This document shows positions 23,701-29,822 of a DNA stretch of 29,822 nt, one piece after another. Each line of letters starts with the position of its first letter. Within the stretch, counting starts at the first letter, position 1. The notes below the pieces were generated by a model that was not told the origin of the DNA, searched no databases, and saw only the letters and a list, made by a program, of their open reading frames with translations. The position numbers were made by a program, and so were the translations under genes. The DNA is from Candidatus Dormiibacterota bacterium (GTDB taxonomy: Bacteria; Chloroflexota; Dormibacteria; UBA8260; Bog-877): contig PLTL01000032.1 in assembly GCA_003164475.1 (NCBI GenBank), forward strand, positions 1-29,822. The letters are read 5' to 3'.

Positions 23701-25212
23701 GCGGTCATGGTCAACAGCAATCCCGAGACGGTCTCCACCGACTTCGACTGCAGTTCCCGGCTCTACTTCGAGCCGCTCGACCTGGAGTCGGTGCTCCAGG
23801 TCTGCGCGGTGGAGCGACCCCAGGGCGTGATGGTGCAGTTCGGGGGCCAGACGGCGATGAACCTAGTCGGCCAGCTGGACCGGATGGGTGTGCCGCTGCT
23901 GGGCTCGGCCGCCGCGTCGATCGAGATGGCTGAGGACCGGGGCCACTTCGAGGCGCTGCTGCAGCGGCTGGGCATAGCCAGGCCAGAAGGGGCGGCCACC
24001 CGAGACACCGCGGAGGCGGAGCGCATCGCTGCCCGGGTGGGCTACCCGGTCCTGGTCCGTCCCTCATACGTGCTGGGGGGACGGGCCATGGACGTGGTCC
24101 ACTCCGAGGAGCAGTTGCGCCGCTACCTGGGAGCGGCTCTCCGGGCCTCCGGCGAGGCCGGCGGGGAGGTCCTGGTGGACAAGTACATCCTGGGGATGGA
24201 GGTCGAGGTGGACGCCATCTGCGATGGCCGGGACGTCCTGATGCCGGGGATCATGGAGCACGTGGAGCGGGCCGGGGTCCACTCCGGGGACTCGATGGCG
24301 GTCTTCCCCCCCCAGCGGCTGGACGAGTCGGTGGTGGCGCAGCTGGTCGACGTCACCACCAAGCTGGCACTGGGGATGGGCACCCTGGGCCTGATCAATG
24401 TTCAGTGCGTGGTCCACCGGGGACGGGTGCTGGTGATCGAGGTGAACCCCAGGGCCAGTCGCACCGTTCCCTTCCTCAGCAAGGTGACCGGGGTCCAGAT
24501 GGTGGACGCCGCCGTGGGGGCCATGCTGGGCGAGGCCCTGGCGGCGAGGGGCTGGGGGACCGGGCTGCTGCCCGCCCCAGCGCTGGTGGCGGTCAAGGCG
24601 CCGGTCTTCTCGTCCCGCAAGCTGGACCAGGTGGACACGGTGCTGGGCCCCGAGATGACCTCCACCGGTGAGGTGATCGGGTTGGCGCCCGACCTGGCGT
24701 CTGCCCTGGAGAAGGCGTTCACGGCGTCTCTGGGCCGGCTCACCCGCCGGGGTGCGACCCTGGTCAGCATTGCCGACCACGACAAGTCCCAGGGGCTCCC
24801 AACCGTGGCCCGGCTGGCGGAGCTGGGCTTCCGGATCTTCGCCACCCCGGGGACGGCGGCGATGCTGGAGCAGGCGGGGATCACCGTCACCGAGGTGAGC
24901 AAGCTGCACGGGGGCCGACCCAACGTCCTCGACGTGATTGCCGGTGGGCAGGTGGGGCTGGTGATCAACACCATCTCCGGAACGGCCCAGGACAAGATGG
25001 GACCGGGGATCGAGGACGATGGGGCCCGCCGACCGTTCCGGGACGGCTACCGGATCCGCCAGGCGGCCGTGCAGCGGGGGGTACCCTGCCTGACCTGCCT
25101 GGAGACCGCGGCCGCGCTGGTGGCGGCGCTGGAGAGCGGCGGTGGGACCGAGGTCGAGGTGGCCACCATCCAGGAGCACCGGCAGGGCAGCAGTCCAAGG
25201 GTCGCCCGGTGA
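20752..25212 (+). CDS. carAB: Fused carbamoyl-phosphate synthase, small and large subunits (CarA-CarB)
   Basis: Carbamoyl-phosphate synthase makes carbamoyl phosphate from glutamine, bicarbonate and two ATP. Here both subunits form one 1486-residue frame. Residues 1-385 are CarA: the N-terminal domain has FNTCMTGYQEV, and the glutaminase has Cys280 (AICLGHQL), His366 and Glu368 (QYHPEGSPGP). A linker of about 25 residues rich in Pro and Gly leads, without a stop, to CarB at Val411 (VLVLGSGPIVIGQ). CarB shows two ATP-grasp halves (GGTGGGLVH and GGRAMDVVH), DKFPQGDRRLNTQMKSTGEV, and a C-terminal MGS-like regulatory domain with an extra stretch (about 12-15 residues) near INTISGTAQDKMG. ATG 20752 has GGAG seven bases upstream. 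In-frame GTGs at 21931 and 21982 could be internal starts, but no stop separates the parts. Confidence 0.95.
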   Translation: MFEPGEGRRPGTPGWLVLESGAAFPGTWIGAAPSSHRGPPFGEVVFNTCMTGYQEVCTDPSYAGQILVFTQPLIGNVGIAEVDLESARAWCRGVLVAECSLTAPHWQAQATFGGWLQDQGVPGLERVDTRALTRHLRDHGTLRGVIAPADGRSVPELAQLARCSPATADQDLVAEVSCREVERWGEPLHPALSRDAGRSHGAGLRIAVLDLGVKRNTLRSLVSRGAEVWVLPHSVSLAQIEALEPDGVVLSNGPGDPATLDPQVELVRQLLPRYPVLAICLGHQLVGRAIGGSTSRLPFGHHGGNHPVVDLLSQEVFVTPQNHEFQVDAASVDPDSGWFISERNLNDHSVEGLRHRRLPVISVQYHPEGSPGPQDRQHLFDQFLQLCRGRTWQVPGATPAAPGREPGLSRVLVLGSGPIVIGQAAEFDYAGTQACRSLREEGVEVVLVNSNPATIMTDEEMADRVYLEPLTVEAVTKVIERERPQGLLASLGGQTALNLAVDLDEAGVLERFGVRVLGTPLEAVRDSEDRERFKRRMMAIGEPVPPSRTVNKVEEALEFAGEVGLPLVVRPAFTLGGTGGGLVHTKAQLEEVVARGLRASPIGQVLVERALLGWRELEYEVMRDGEDTCICVCNMENLDPMGVHTGDSAVVAPSQTLTDKEHQQLRSAALRIIRALRIEGGCNVQFALAPDSFSYFVIEVNPRVSRSSALASKATGYPIARVAAKIAVGRRLREITNQVTGRTCAAFEPSLDYCVVKLPCWPFDKFPQGDRRLNTQMKSTGEVMAIGRSFESAISKALRSLEQVAPDPAALRRAAERLEEPTDLRLQAVLQVLAEGQDPAAVSRRTGYPAWFCDRLAGLADLERELRDSGSGGIDEQQLREAKRAGLSDRRIAELTGGSPLWVEKERQRLGLLPTFKCVDTCAAEFDAVTPYFYSSFELEDEQRGGAGSVLVLGSGPIRIGQGIEFDYCSVQAAAALRRRGLEAVMVNSNPETVSTDFDCSSRLYFEPLDLESVLQVCAVERPQGVMVQFGGQTAMNLVGQLDRMGVPLLGSAAASIEMAEDRGHFEALLQRLGIARPEGAATRDTAEAERIAARVGYPVLVRPSYVLGGRAMDVVHSEEQLRRYLGAALRASGEAGGEVLVDKYILGMEVEVDAICDGRDVLMPGIMEHVERAGVHSGDSMAVFPPQRLDESVVAQLVDVTTKLALGMGTLGLINVQCVVHRGRVLVIEVNPRASRTVPFLSKVTGVQMVDAAVGAMLGEALAARGWGTGLLPAPALVAVKAPVFSSRKLDQVDTVLGPEMTSTGEVIGLAPDLASALEKAFTASLGRLTRRGATLVSIADHDKSQGLPTVARLAELGFRIFATPGTAAMLEQAGITVTEVSKLHGGRPNVLDVIAGGQVGLVINTISGTAQDKMGPGIEDDGARRPFRDGYRIRQAAVQRGVPCLTCLETAAALVAALESGGGTEVEVATIQEHRQGSSPRVAR

Positions 25213-26093
25213 GCCCCGTGGCCCCAGAGTTGGCCGGGTCCAGCGACTTGGGCCGGGCCCTGGATCTGGAGGCCGAGTGCCTCGCGGTGCTGCCGCTCGA
25301 GAGCAACCTCTTCCAGATCAGCTTCCAGGCTCCGGAGCTGGCCCGCCGGGCGCGGCCGGGCGAGTTCGCCCAGATCTGGGTGGACCAGGGCCGCCTGCCT
25401 CTGCTGCGCCGTCCCTTCTCCCTCAGCCGCGCCGAACCGGATCTGGGGGTGATCGCTTTCTACGTCGGTGCGGTGGGCGAGGGCAGCCGCCACCTGCAGC
25501 GGTTCCGGCCGGGAGACCGCGCCCGGATCCTGGGGCCGCTCGGACGTGGTTTCACCCTCCCCGCGCGGCGGGGCCGCTCGATCCTGGTCTCCGGTGGGCT
25601 GGGAGCCGCTCCGCTGCCGCTCCTGGCAGACCGGCTCCGGGAACGCGGCGAGGAGCTGATCTGGCTCAACGGGGCCAGGACCCGCGCCGAGCTCTACCCC
25701 GACCGCCTGCTGCCGGGGGGTCTCGCCGAGGTGGTCCGGTTCAGCGAGGATGGGACCGCCGGGGAGCGGGGCCTGGTCACCGCCGGGCTGGGGCCGCGGC
25801 TGGCTGGGGCGCAGCGGGTCTATGCCTGCGGCCCCAATCCGATGCTGGCGGCGACCTTCCGCCTGCTCCAGGAGCTGGCCCCCAGGGCCGGCCGGGCCCT
25901 GCCCCTGGAGGTCTCGATCGAGGCCCCGATGGGGTGCGGATTCGGGAGCTGCCTGGGTTGCGTCATCCCGCTCAGGCGCGAACCCGGCGCGGCAGGCTCC
26001 GAGCTTGGGCTCTGCTGCCGGCAGGGCCCGGTGGTGCGGGCGGAACTGCTGGACTGGGAGCGGCTCCTGCAGCAGCCGGCCCATCTCGAATGA
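25209..26093 (+). CDS. pyrK: Dihydroorotate dehydrogenase electron-transfer subunit
   Basis: PyrK carries FAD and a 2Fe-2S cluster and passes electrons from dihydroorotate, via PyrD, to NAD. The 294-residue protein begins with a ferredoxin-reductase-like FAD domain (LLRRPFSLSRAE, LGPLGRGFTLP). An NAD-binding part follows (VSGGLGAAPLPLLADRL, VYACGPNPML). The cluster cysteines are Cys243, Cys248, Cys251 and Cys269 or Cys270 (CGFGSCLGC ... CC), the usual C-x4-C-x2-C spacing. The GTG start overlaps the carAB stop and its own stop overlaps the pyrD ATG. This marks the operon as the class 1B system. Confidence 0.95.
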   Translation: MSPVAPELAGSSDLGRALDLEAECLAVLPLESNLFQISFQAPELARRARPGEFAQIWVDQGRLPLLRRPFSLSRAEPDLGVIAFYVGAVGEGSRHLQRFRPGDRARILGPLGRGFTLPARRGRSILVSGGLGAAPLPLLADRLRERGEELIWLNGARTRAELYPDRLLPGGLAEVVRFSEDGTAGERGLVTAGLGPRLAGAQRVYACGPNPMLAATFRLLQELAPRAGRALPLEVSIEAPMGCGFGSCLGCVIPLRREPGAAGSELGLCCRQGPVVRAELLDWERLLQQPAHLE

Positions 26094-27031
26094 GCCCGGC
26101 CCAGCCCGACTTCGACCCTAGCGTGGACATCGGCCGAGGGCTGGTCCTGGCCAACCCGGTGGGGGTCGCCTCGGGCACCTTCGGGTTCGGTTTCGAGGCC
26201 GAGGCCCTGGCCGGGATCGAGCACCTGGGGGTGATCTTCTCCAAGGGCACCACCCTGCTCCCCCGTGAGGGCAACCCCCCGCCCCGGATCGCCGAGACCA
26301 CGGCGGGGATGCTCAACTCCATCGGGCTGCAGAACCCGGGGGTGGAGCACGTCGCCACGGAGTACGCCCCCAGATGGGCCGGCTGGCCGGTGCCGGTGCT
26401 GGTGAACGTGGCCGGCGCCAACATCGACGAGTACCTCCGCGTGGTGGAACGGCTGGACGGGGTCAAGGGAGTCGCCGGTGTCGAGCTCAACATCTCCTGC
26501 CCCAACATCGCGCACGGTCTGGACTTCTCGACCGATCCCCGGGCCGCCGCCCGCTGCGCCGCCGCGGTCCGGGGTGTCACCCGGCTGCCCCTGGTGGTCA
26601 AGCTCAGCCCCAACGCCGCTGACATCGCCGAGATCGCCAGGGCGGTGGAGGACGCGGGTGCGGATGCCGTTTCGGCGGTCAACACCTATGTGGGGATGAA
26701 GGTCTCCCTCCGAGACCGCCGGCCGGTGCTGCCCGGAGCCGGTACCGGGGGCCTCAGCGGTCCGGCGATCAAGCCGCTGGCCCTGGCCGCGGTCGCCAAG
26801 GTGCGGCGGGCGGTCCGGATCCCGGTTTTCGGGATCGGCGGCATCGCCAGCGCCGCTGACGCACTGGAGTTCATGGTGGCCGGAGCCGACGCCGTACAGG
26901 TGGGGACCGCCAACTTCAACAACCCTAAGGCCAGCTCCGAGGTGGTCGAGGGATGCCTCGCCTACGCCAGAGAGCACCGGCTGCACCGCTGGAGCGACCT
27001 GCGCTGGAGCGGTCTGGAGTCACCCGGCTGA
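26090..27031 (+). CDS. pyrD: Dihydroorotate dehydrogenase, class 1B catalytic subunit
   Basis: PyrD oxidises dihydroorotate to orotate with FMN and, as class 1B, works in a complex with PyrK using NAD. The 313-residue protein has NPVGVASGTFGFG, FSKGTTLLPREGNPPPRI, the active-site loop NISCPNIAHG with the catalytic Cys137 that marks class 1, VKLSPNAADIAEIA, AVNTYVGM and the phosphate-binding FGIGGIASAADALEFMVAGA. ATG 26090 overlaps the PyrK stop (ATGA). It is the last gene of the operon in this window; pyrE and pyrF must lie elsewhere. A hairpin follows 20 bases after the stop. Confidence 0.96.
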   Translation: MSPAQPDFDPSVDIGRGLVLANPVGVASGTFGFGFEAEALAGIEHLGVIFSKGTTLLPREGNPPPRIAETTAGMLNSIGLQNPGVEHVATEYAPRWAGWPVPVLVNVAGANIDEYLRVVERLDGVKGVAGVELNISCPNIAHGLDFSTDPRAAARCAAAVRGVTRLPLVVKLSPNAADIAEIARAVEDAGADAVSAVNTYVGMKVSLRDRRPVLPGAGTGGLSGPAIKPLALAAVAKVRRAVRIPVFGIGGIASAADALEFMVAGADAVQVGTANFNNPKASSEVVEGCLAYAREHRLHRWSDLRWSGLESPG

Positions 27032-27050
27032 GCTGAGCCTCGGCCTGCTG

Positions 27051-27065
27051 CTCCCCGGCGGGGAG
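27051..27065 (+). terminator. Hairpin after the pyr operon
   Basis: CTCCCC at 27051-27056 pairs with GGGGAG at 27060-27065 around a three-base loop, 20 bases past the pyrD stop. There is no U-tract. It is a candidate end of the pyr transcript. Confidence 0.4.
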
Positions 27066-28334
27066 GCCCCGTCCAGGAGTCGCCACCGAGCGATTGGGCC
27101 GATTCCACGGCGAGCTGCGGCGGGAGCCGGCCCGGTTTCACCACCCTGGCCCGGCCGGCGCTGCGTCGGCCCCTGTTGGCGGTCATGGGCGAGCTGGGAC
27201 GAGCGCCGCCGGGCGCTGACCGCAGCGCTTGACCCCTCCCCACCGCAAGGGGCGCTGTGGGCGGGTCGCCCGCCCGGTGGCGTCGGCGATGCCTCAGAGC
27301 ACCCGGGGTCAGGCGGCACTCATCCGGGCCGCGAGTTCGATCTGAGCACGAGCGGCCTTCCAGACCGCCAACCCGACCGCCGGCGGGCCAGAGCGGCGCT
27401 CGCTGCTCGTGGGCAGCGCCGCGCCGGTCGGATTCGGCGCCTCCCCGGGGGAGGGGATCCCGCCCTCGCTCCGGCCAAGGGGTGGTGAGCGCGGCGCCGG
27501 CTTGGCGGAGGGAGGCCACACGGCAGTCTGAAGGGGTAGTCCGGCGCTGGCCCTGACCGAGGTCGGACGACCCAACCAGGCTGGCGCGACGGAGCCGAGC
27601 GGGGCGGAGGAGCGCCCCCACGGATCGATGCCGAGCCCGAGGACAGGTTCGAGCCGATCGCCCTGGAGTGCGAGGTCCAGGGAACGGGGTGGCACTACCG
27701 GGGGACGTTCCCGGGCCACCGGGTGGTGCAGCCTGACCTCGATTGCGAACCCGCCGTTTCGCTCCGATCTGAGCGAGTTGGACTGTGGCACGCAGGCTCG
27801 TCCTGGCGCGGCGCCCACCGGGAGGGCCCGGCGCGCCGCCCACTACGCGGAACGTGTCGGCGGGGAGGCGGCGTTCAGGGTGGCCTGGTGGTCTTCGGCA
27901 CCCTCGACGGCCGGGGACCCCACGACCAGCTCGGCGGTCATCATGGGTGATGCACAGAGGGTGTCGGCTGGGGGCTCACGCTGATCTCAGCGGCATCCAC
28001 CCGCGCCGCCCAGGCTGCTGCCAAGCCGTTCACGGCGGCGCGGCCGGCGGCCGGCGTGGGGGCGTCTTGCCAGGACGGCATCCAGGCGGGGTGGGAACGT
28101 CATCCTCGGGGGAAGCGCGGCCAGGGCGCGCGCGTTGAGGCGTCTGAGAGGTCACGCTGAGCGGGGATGGCTCGGCGGCGCCGGAGGTCGAGGGCCTTGA
28201 CCCCCAAGGCCGGAAGGCGGCGCAGGGCCGGGCCGGGCACGCCCGTCCGGGGCTCCACCAGCCCCACGGCATGATGGAGGCTCCCCTGTGCCTGACGCCA
28301 CCCTGTCCTTCGTGGTTCTGGGGCGCGGAGCGCC
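27066..28334. other. Long region without a convincing gene; possible gene debris
   Basis: About 1.27 kb. Open frames on both strands are Arg/Gly/Pro-rich and lack motifs and ribosome binding sites. One plus-strand frame from about 27600 to 27790 reads more like protein than its surroundings (DAEPEDRFEPIALECEVQ, then GTGWHYRGTFPGHRVVQPDL) but has no usual start and turns low-complexity downstream. It may be a remnant of a lost gene. The minus-strand frame ending at 27309 finishes WKAARAQIELAARMSAA, also protein-like but unsupported. Nothing else is seen. Confidence 0.4.
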
Positions 28335-28355
28335 GGTGAGTTCAGGGTGAGTTCA
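28335..28355. repeat. Tandem 10-bp direct repeat with 11-bp period (PHO-box-like)
   Basis: GGTGAGTTCA occurs at 28335-28344 and again at 28346-28355. On the minus strand each unit contains ACTCACC with a four-base spacer, close to the GTTCACC-N4-GTTCACC layout of PhoP boxes in high-GC Gram-positives. An 11-bp period is what OmpR-family response regulators use. It lies about 270 bases upstream of the promoter of the repeat-protein gene. Confidence 0.5.
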
Positions 28356-28369
28356 CGGACCGCACCCTT

Positions 28370-28400
28370 GGCAATCGATTGTTCCGTTTGATGGGACATC
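28370..28400 (+). repeat. Copy 1 of a 31-bp imperfect repeat with core GGCAATCGATTG
   Basis: The two copies share the 12-base core GGCAATCGATTG and 24 of 31 positions overall. In this copy the core is followed by a weak stem CCGT/ATGG and then GGGACA. See the second copy at 28559-28589. Confidence 0.6.
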
Positions 28401-28558
28401 GGATCTGGCCATGGGGACAGAAACAGGGCCGATGAACGCCCCCCCGGGGCTCGACTTGTCCCCCAAAGCGCACCAGGGACGGTTGCCGCACCTGATCCCG
28501 GCCGCTGGGTGGCGGCACGGCGAAGCGGATCGCGGATGACTTCAGCGGCCTGGGCCGA

Positions 28559-28589
28559 GGCAATCGATTGGCCCGTTCAACGGGACAAA
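28559..28589 (+). repeat. Copy 2 of the 31-bp repeat, overlapping the promoter of the repeat-protein gene
   Basis: GGCAATCGATTG is followed by the inverted repeat CCCGTT-CA-ACGGG and GGGACA. The GGGACA sits where the -35 box of the downstream promoter would be, so a protein bound here could activate or block transcription. Confidence 0.6.
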
Positions 28590-28610
28590 AGTCTTGAAAT
28601 GTGCTACCAT
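28582..28610 (+). promoter_or_regulatory. Candidate promoter of the secreted repeat-protein gene
   Basis: GGGACA at 28582-28587 (sharing GACA with TTGACA) and TACCAT at 28605-28610 are 17 bases apart in a locally AT-richer stretch. Transcription would start near 28617, leaving a leader of about 165 bases before the GTG at 28781. Confidence 0.45.
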
Positions 28611-28616
28611 GCGCGC

Positions 28617-28775
28617 CGCCGTGGGCAGGGTGACGACCTAGTCCACCCTCCGCGGCACCGGAGGCGGACCCAAGATGCGGCGAATCCCTGGAGTGGGGGG
28701 ATCGCCGGTCGAGGTGGAGACAGGCTCCATCAGAGCGAGATGAGCGCTCAGTCCCCCCAAAGGAACCTGGAGGTT
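28617..28775 (+). ncRNA. Structured 5' leader RNA, possible riboswitch
   Basis: Four successive stems fit the leader: CCTCCG/CGGAGG (28647-28664); a 10-bp stem with one bulged A, CGGCGAATCCC/GGGATCGCCG (28678-28707); GGTGGAG/CTCCATC (28713-28731); and GAGCG/CGCTC (28733-28749). GGGGGGA at 28695-28701 can instead pair with TCCCCCC at 28752-28758, just before the ribosome binding site, and AACCTGGAGGTT (28764-28775) can fold the site on itself. Short stretches GGACCCA and GGCGAATCC resemble conserved parts of the ydaO (cyclic di-AMP) riboswitch, but its conserved 3' part is not recognisable. Structure is likely; the ligand is unknown. Confidence 0.4.
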
Positions 28776-28780
28776 CAGCC

Positions 28781-29822
28781 GTGATCAGAAAGCTCTGCTG
28801 GCTCGCGATTCCAGTCCTCGTGGTTGCCATGGCGGGCTCCAACGCCTTCGACACCCACGCCGTGGGCGGAGCCCGGAACAGCACGCCGGCAGCAGCGTCC
28901 TCCAGGGTTGGCGGCGCCTACACCGCACTGACCCCGACCAGACTGCTCGACACCAGAACGAGCAGGCACCCGATCGGGCCCGGCGGCACCGCGGCCCTGA
29001 CGGTGACAGGTGGGAGCGTTCCCTCCACCGCGGGTGCGGTGGTCTTGAACGTGACCGTCACCGACACCACCACCGCCAGCTACCTGACGGTCTTCCCGAC
29101 GGGGGAGACCCAGCCCCTGGTGTCCAACCTCAACTGGGCCCGGGGTGAGACCGTTGCCAACTTGGTCATCGTTCCAGTGGGGACCGGTGGCTCGGTGACG
29201 TTCTTCAACGACCTGGGCAACACCGACCTGGTGGTCGACCTGGAGGGCTACTTCGCCCCCGAGTCCGGCGCAAGCACGGCGGGGGACTACGTTCCCCTCA
29301 CACCGGCCCGCATCAAGGACACCCGGGCTGGGAGCCCGCTGGGAGCGGGCGGCCTCCTCGCCCTCCAGGTGACCGGTGAGGATGGGATCCCGGCCGGCGC
29401 CACCGGGGCGGTCCTCAACGTCACCGCCACCGACACCACGGCGGCCAGTTACCTCACCGTCTATCCGGAGGGAGCCACTCGGCCCTTCGCCTCCAACCTG
29501 AACTGGACGGCAGGCGCGACGGTGGCCAACCGGGTCCTTACCGCGCTGAGCAGCAGCGGCCAGGTCTCGTTCTTCAACGACCTGGGCGACACCGACCTGG
29601 TGGTGGATGTGAGCGGCTACTTCACCAGTGGCACGGGCACGCCACCTGGGAATGCCAGCCTCTACTACGGGACCACCCCCACCCGCATCACCGACACGCG
29701 GGCGGGCGGCTCGATCACCGCCAACAGCACCCTCGCGGTCCAGGTGACCGGCGAGGGCGGGATTCCCGCCTCGGCGACTGCAGCCGTGCTCAACGTGACC
29801 GCCACCGACACCACGGCGGCCA
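28781..29822 (+). CDS. Secreted repeat protein (RLLDTR...GYF type), partial at the window edge
   Basis: The frame is open to the end of the window (347 codons). GTG 28781 has GGAGG at 28769-28773. The N-terminus, IRKLCWLAIPVLVVAMAGSNA, is a signal peptide. Then come repeats of about 123-125 residues, starting near residues 47, 170 and 295. Each has TPxRxxDTR near its start, AVxLNVTxTDTTxASYLTVxP and SNLNW in the middle, and FFNDLGxTDLVVDxxGYF at its end. Such repeats are common in secreted or surface proteins of actinobacteria and relatives and are probably beta-sandwich or beta-trefoil-like. Function is unknown; adhesion or surface display is likely. A structured leader RNA precedes it. Confidence 0.85.
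   Translation, partial: MIRKLCWLAIPVLVVAMAGSNAFDTHAVGGARNSTPAAASSRVGGAYTALTPTRLLDTRTSRHPIGPGGTAALTVTGGSVPSTAGAVVLNVTVTDTTTASYLTVFPTGETQPLVSNLNWARGETVANLVIVPVGTGGSVTFFNDLGNTDLVVDLEGYFAPESGASTAGDYVPLTPARIKDTRAGSPLGAGGLLALQVTGEDGIPAGATGAVLNVTATDTTAASYLTVYPEGATRPFASNLNWTAGATVANRVLTALSSSGQVSFFNDLGDTDLVVDVSGYFTSGTGTPPGNASLYYGTTPTRITDTRAGGSITANSTLAVQVTGEGGIPASATAAVLNVTATDTTAA

Noticed and set aside
25142..26089. Extension of the pyrD frame upstream through pyrK, suggesting a PyrK-PyrD fusion
   Set aside because: The upstream part of that frame is out of phase with the real pyrK frame and translates to low-complexity sequence. pyrD starts at the ATG that overlaps the pyrK stop.
28617..28775. Cyclic di-GMP (GEMM) riboswitch before the repeat-protein gene
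   Set aside because: The conserved GEMM core with its tetraloop and receptor could not be found in the leader.
1..29822. CRISPR arrays, tRNA or rRNA genes
   Set aside because: No regularly spaced repeats, no tRNA-like cloverleaf with TTCGA arm and no rRNA sequence were noticed on reading either strand.

Overview
The window is a GC-rich (visibly about 70%), gene-dense bacterial fragment. The gene set points to a high-GC, Gram-positive-like or Chloroflexota/Dormibacterota-like soil bacterium. It has an actinobacterial-type IS607 resolvase remnant, a cydABDC operon, an ECF sigma factor with a TPR-like tail paired with a DGPF protein, a Bacillus-type PyrR-controlled pyr operon with class 1B PyrK/PyrD, several probable leaderless transcripts (TANNNT six or seven bases before the start codon), and a secreted protein built of repeats of the RLLDTR...GYF type. 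No rRNA, tRNA or other taxonomic marker is present, so the phylum is an inference.

Layout. 1-450: decayed IS607-family tnpA with two in-frame TAG stops, cut by the window edge. 665-6826: cytochrome bd operon (cydA, cydB, cydD, cydC) behind a near-consensus promoter. 7158-8702: DGPF (YCII) protein and its partner ECF sigma factor. 9084-10055: Kv-beta-like aldo/keto reductase. 10565-10779: possible leader with a tiny ORF and a perfect hairpin. 10780-16547: an unusual block holding a DUF1444-like protein, an NlpC/P60 peptidase, a MurD-like ligase, a LysW-like carrier protein on the opposite strand, a threonine-synthase-like PLP enzyme and an ATP-grasp ligase. 16575-17675: a DnaJ with a half-size zinc domain. 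17806-27031: the pyr operon, pyrB-pyrR-pyrC-carAB-pyrK-pyrD, in which carA and carB form one continuous reading frame. 27032-28780: a long region with no convincing gene, ending in repeated operator-like motifs, a promoter and a structured RNA leader. 28781 to the edge: secreted repeat protein.

How the parts work together. CydAB is a quinol oxidase and CydDC the exporter needed for its assembly. The pyr operon encodes the pathway from glutamine and bicarbonate to orotate; pyrE and pyrF are not in the window. It carries a clear PyrR-binding RNA element in its leader, and the pyrB ribosome binding site lies in a hairpin with no U-tract terminator, which suggests translational control.

The best candidate for an undescribed system is 12517-16547. 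Two amide-forming ligase families (Mur ligase, ATP-grasp), an amino-acid beta/gamma-replacement enzyme and a LysW-type carrier protein whose C-terminus is DEEK rather than the classical acidic EDWGE sit together, next to a peptidoglycan-type peptidase. This suggests carrier-bound synthesis of an unusual amino acid or a small peptide, but the chemistry is inference.
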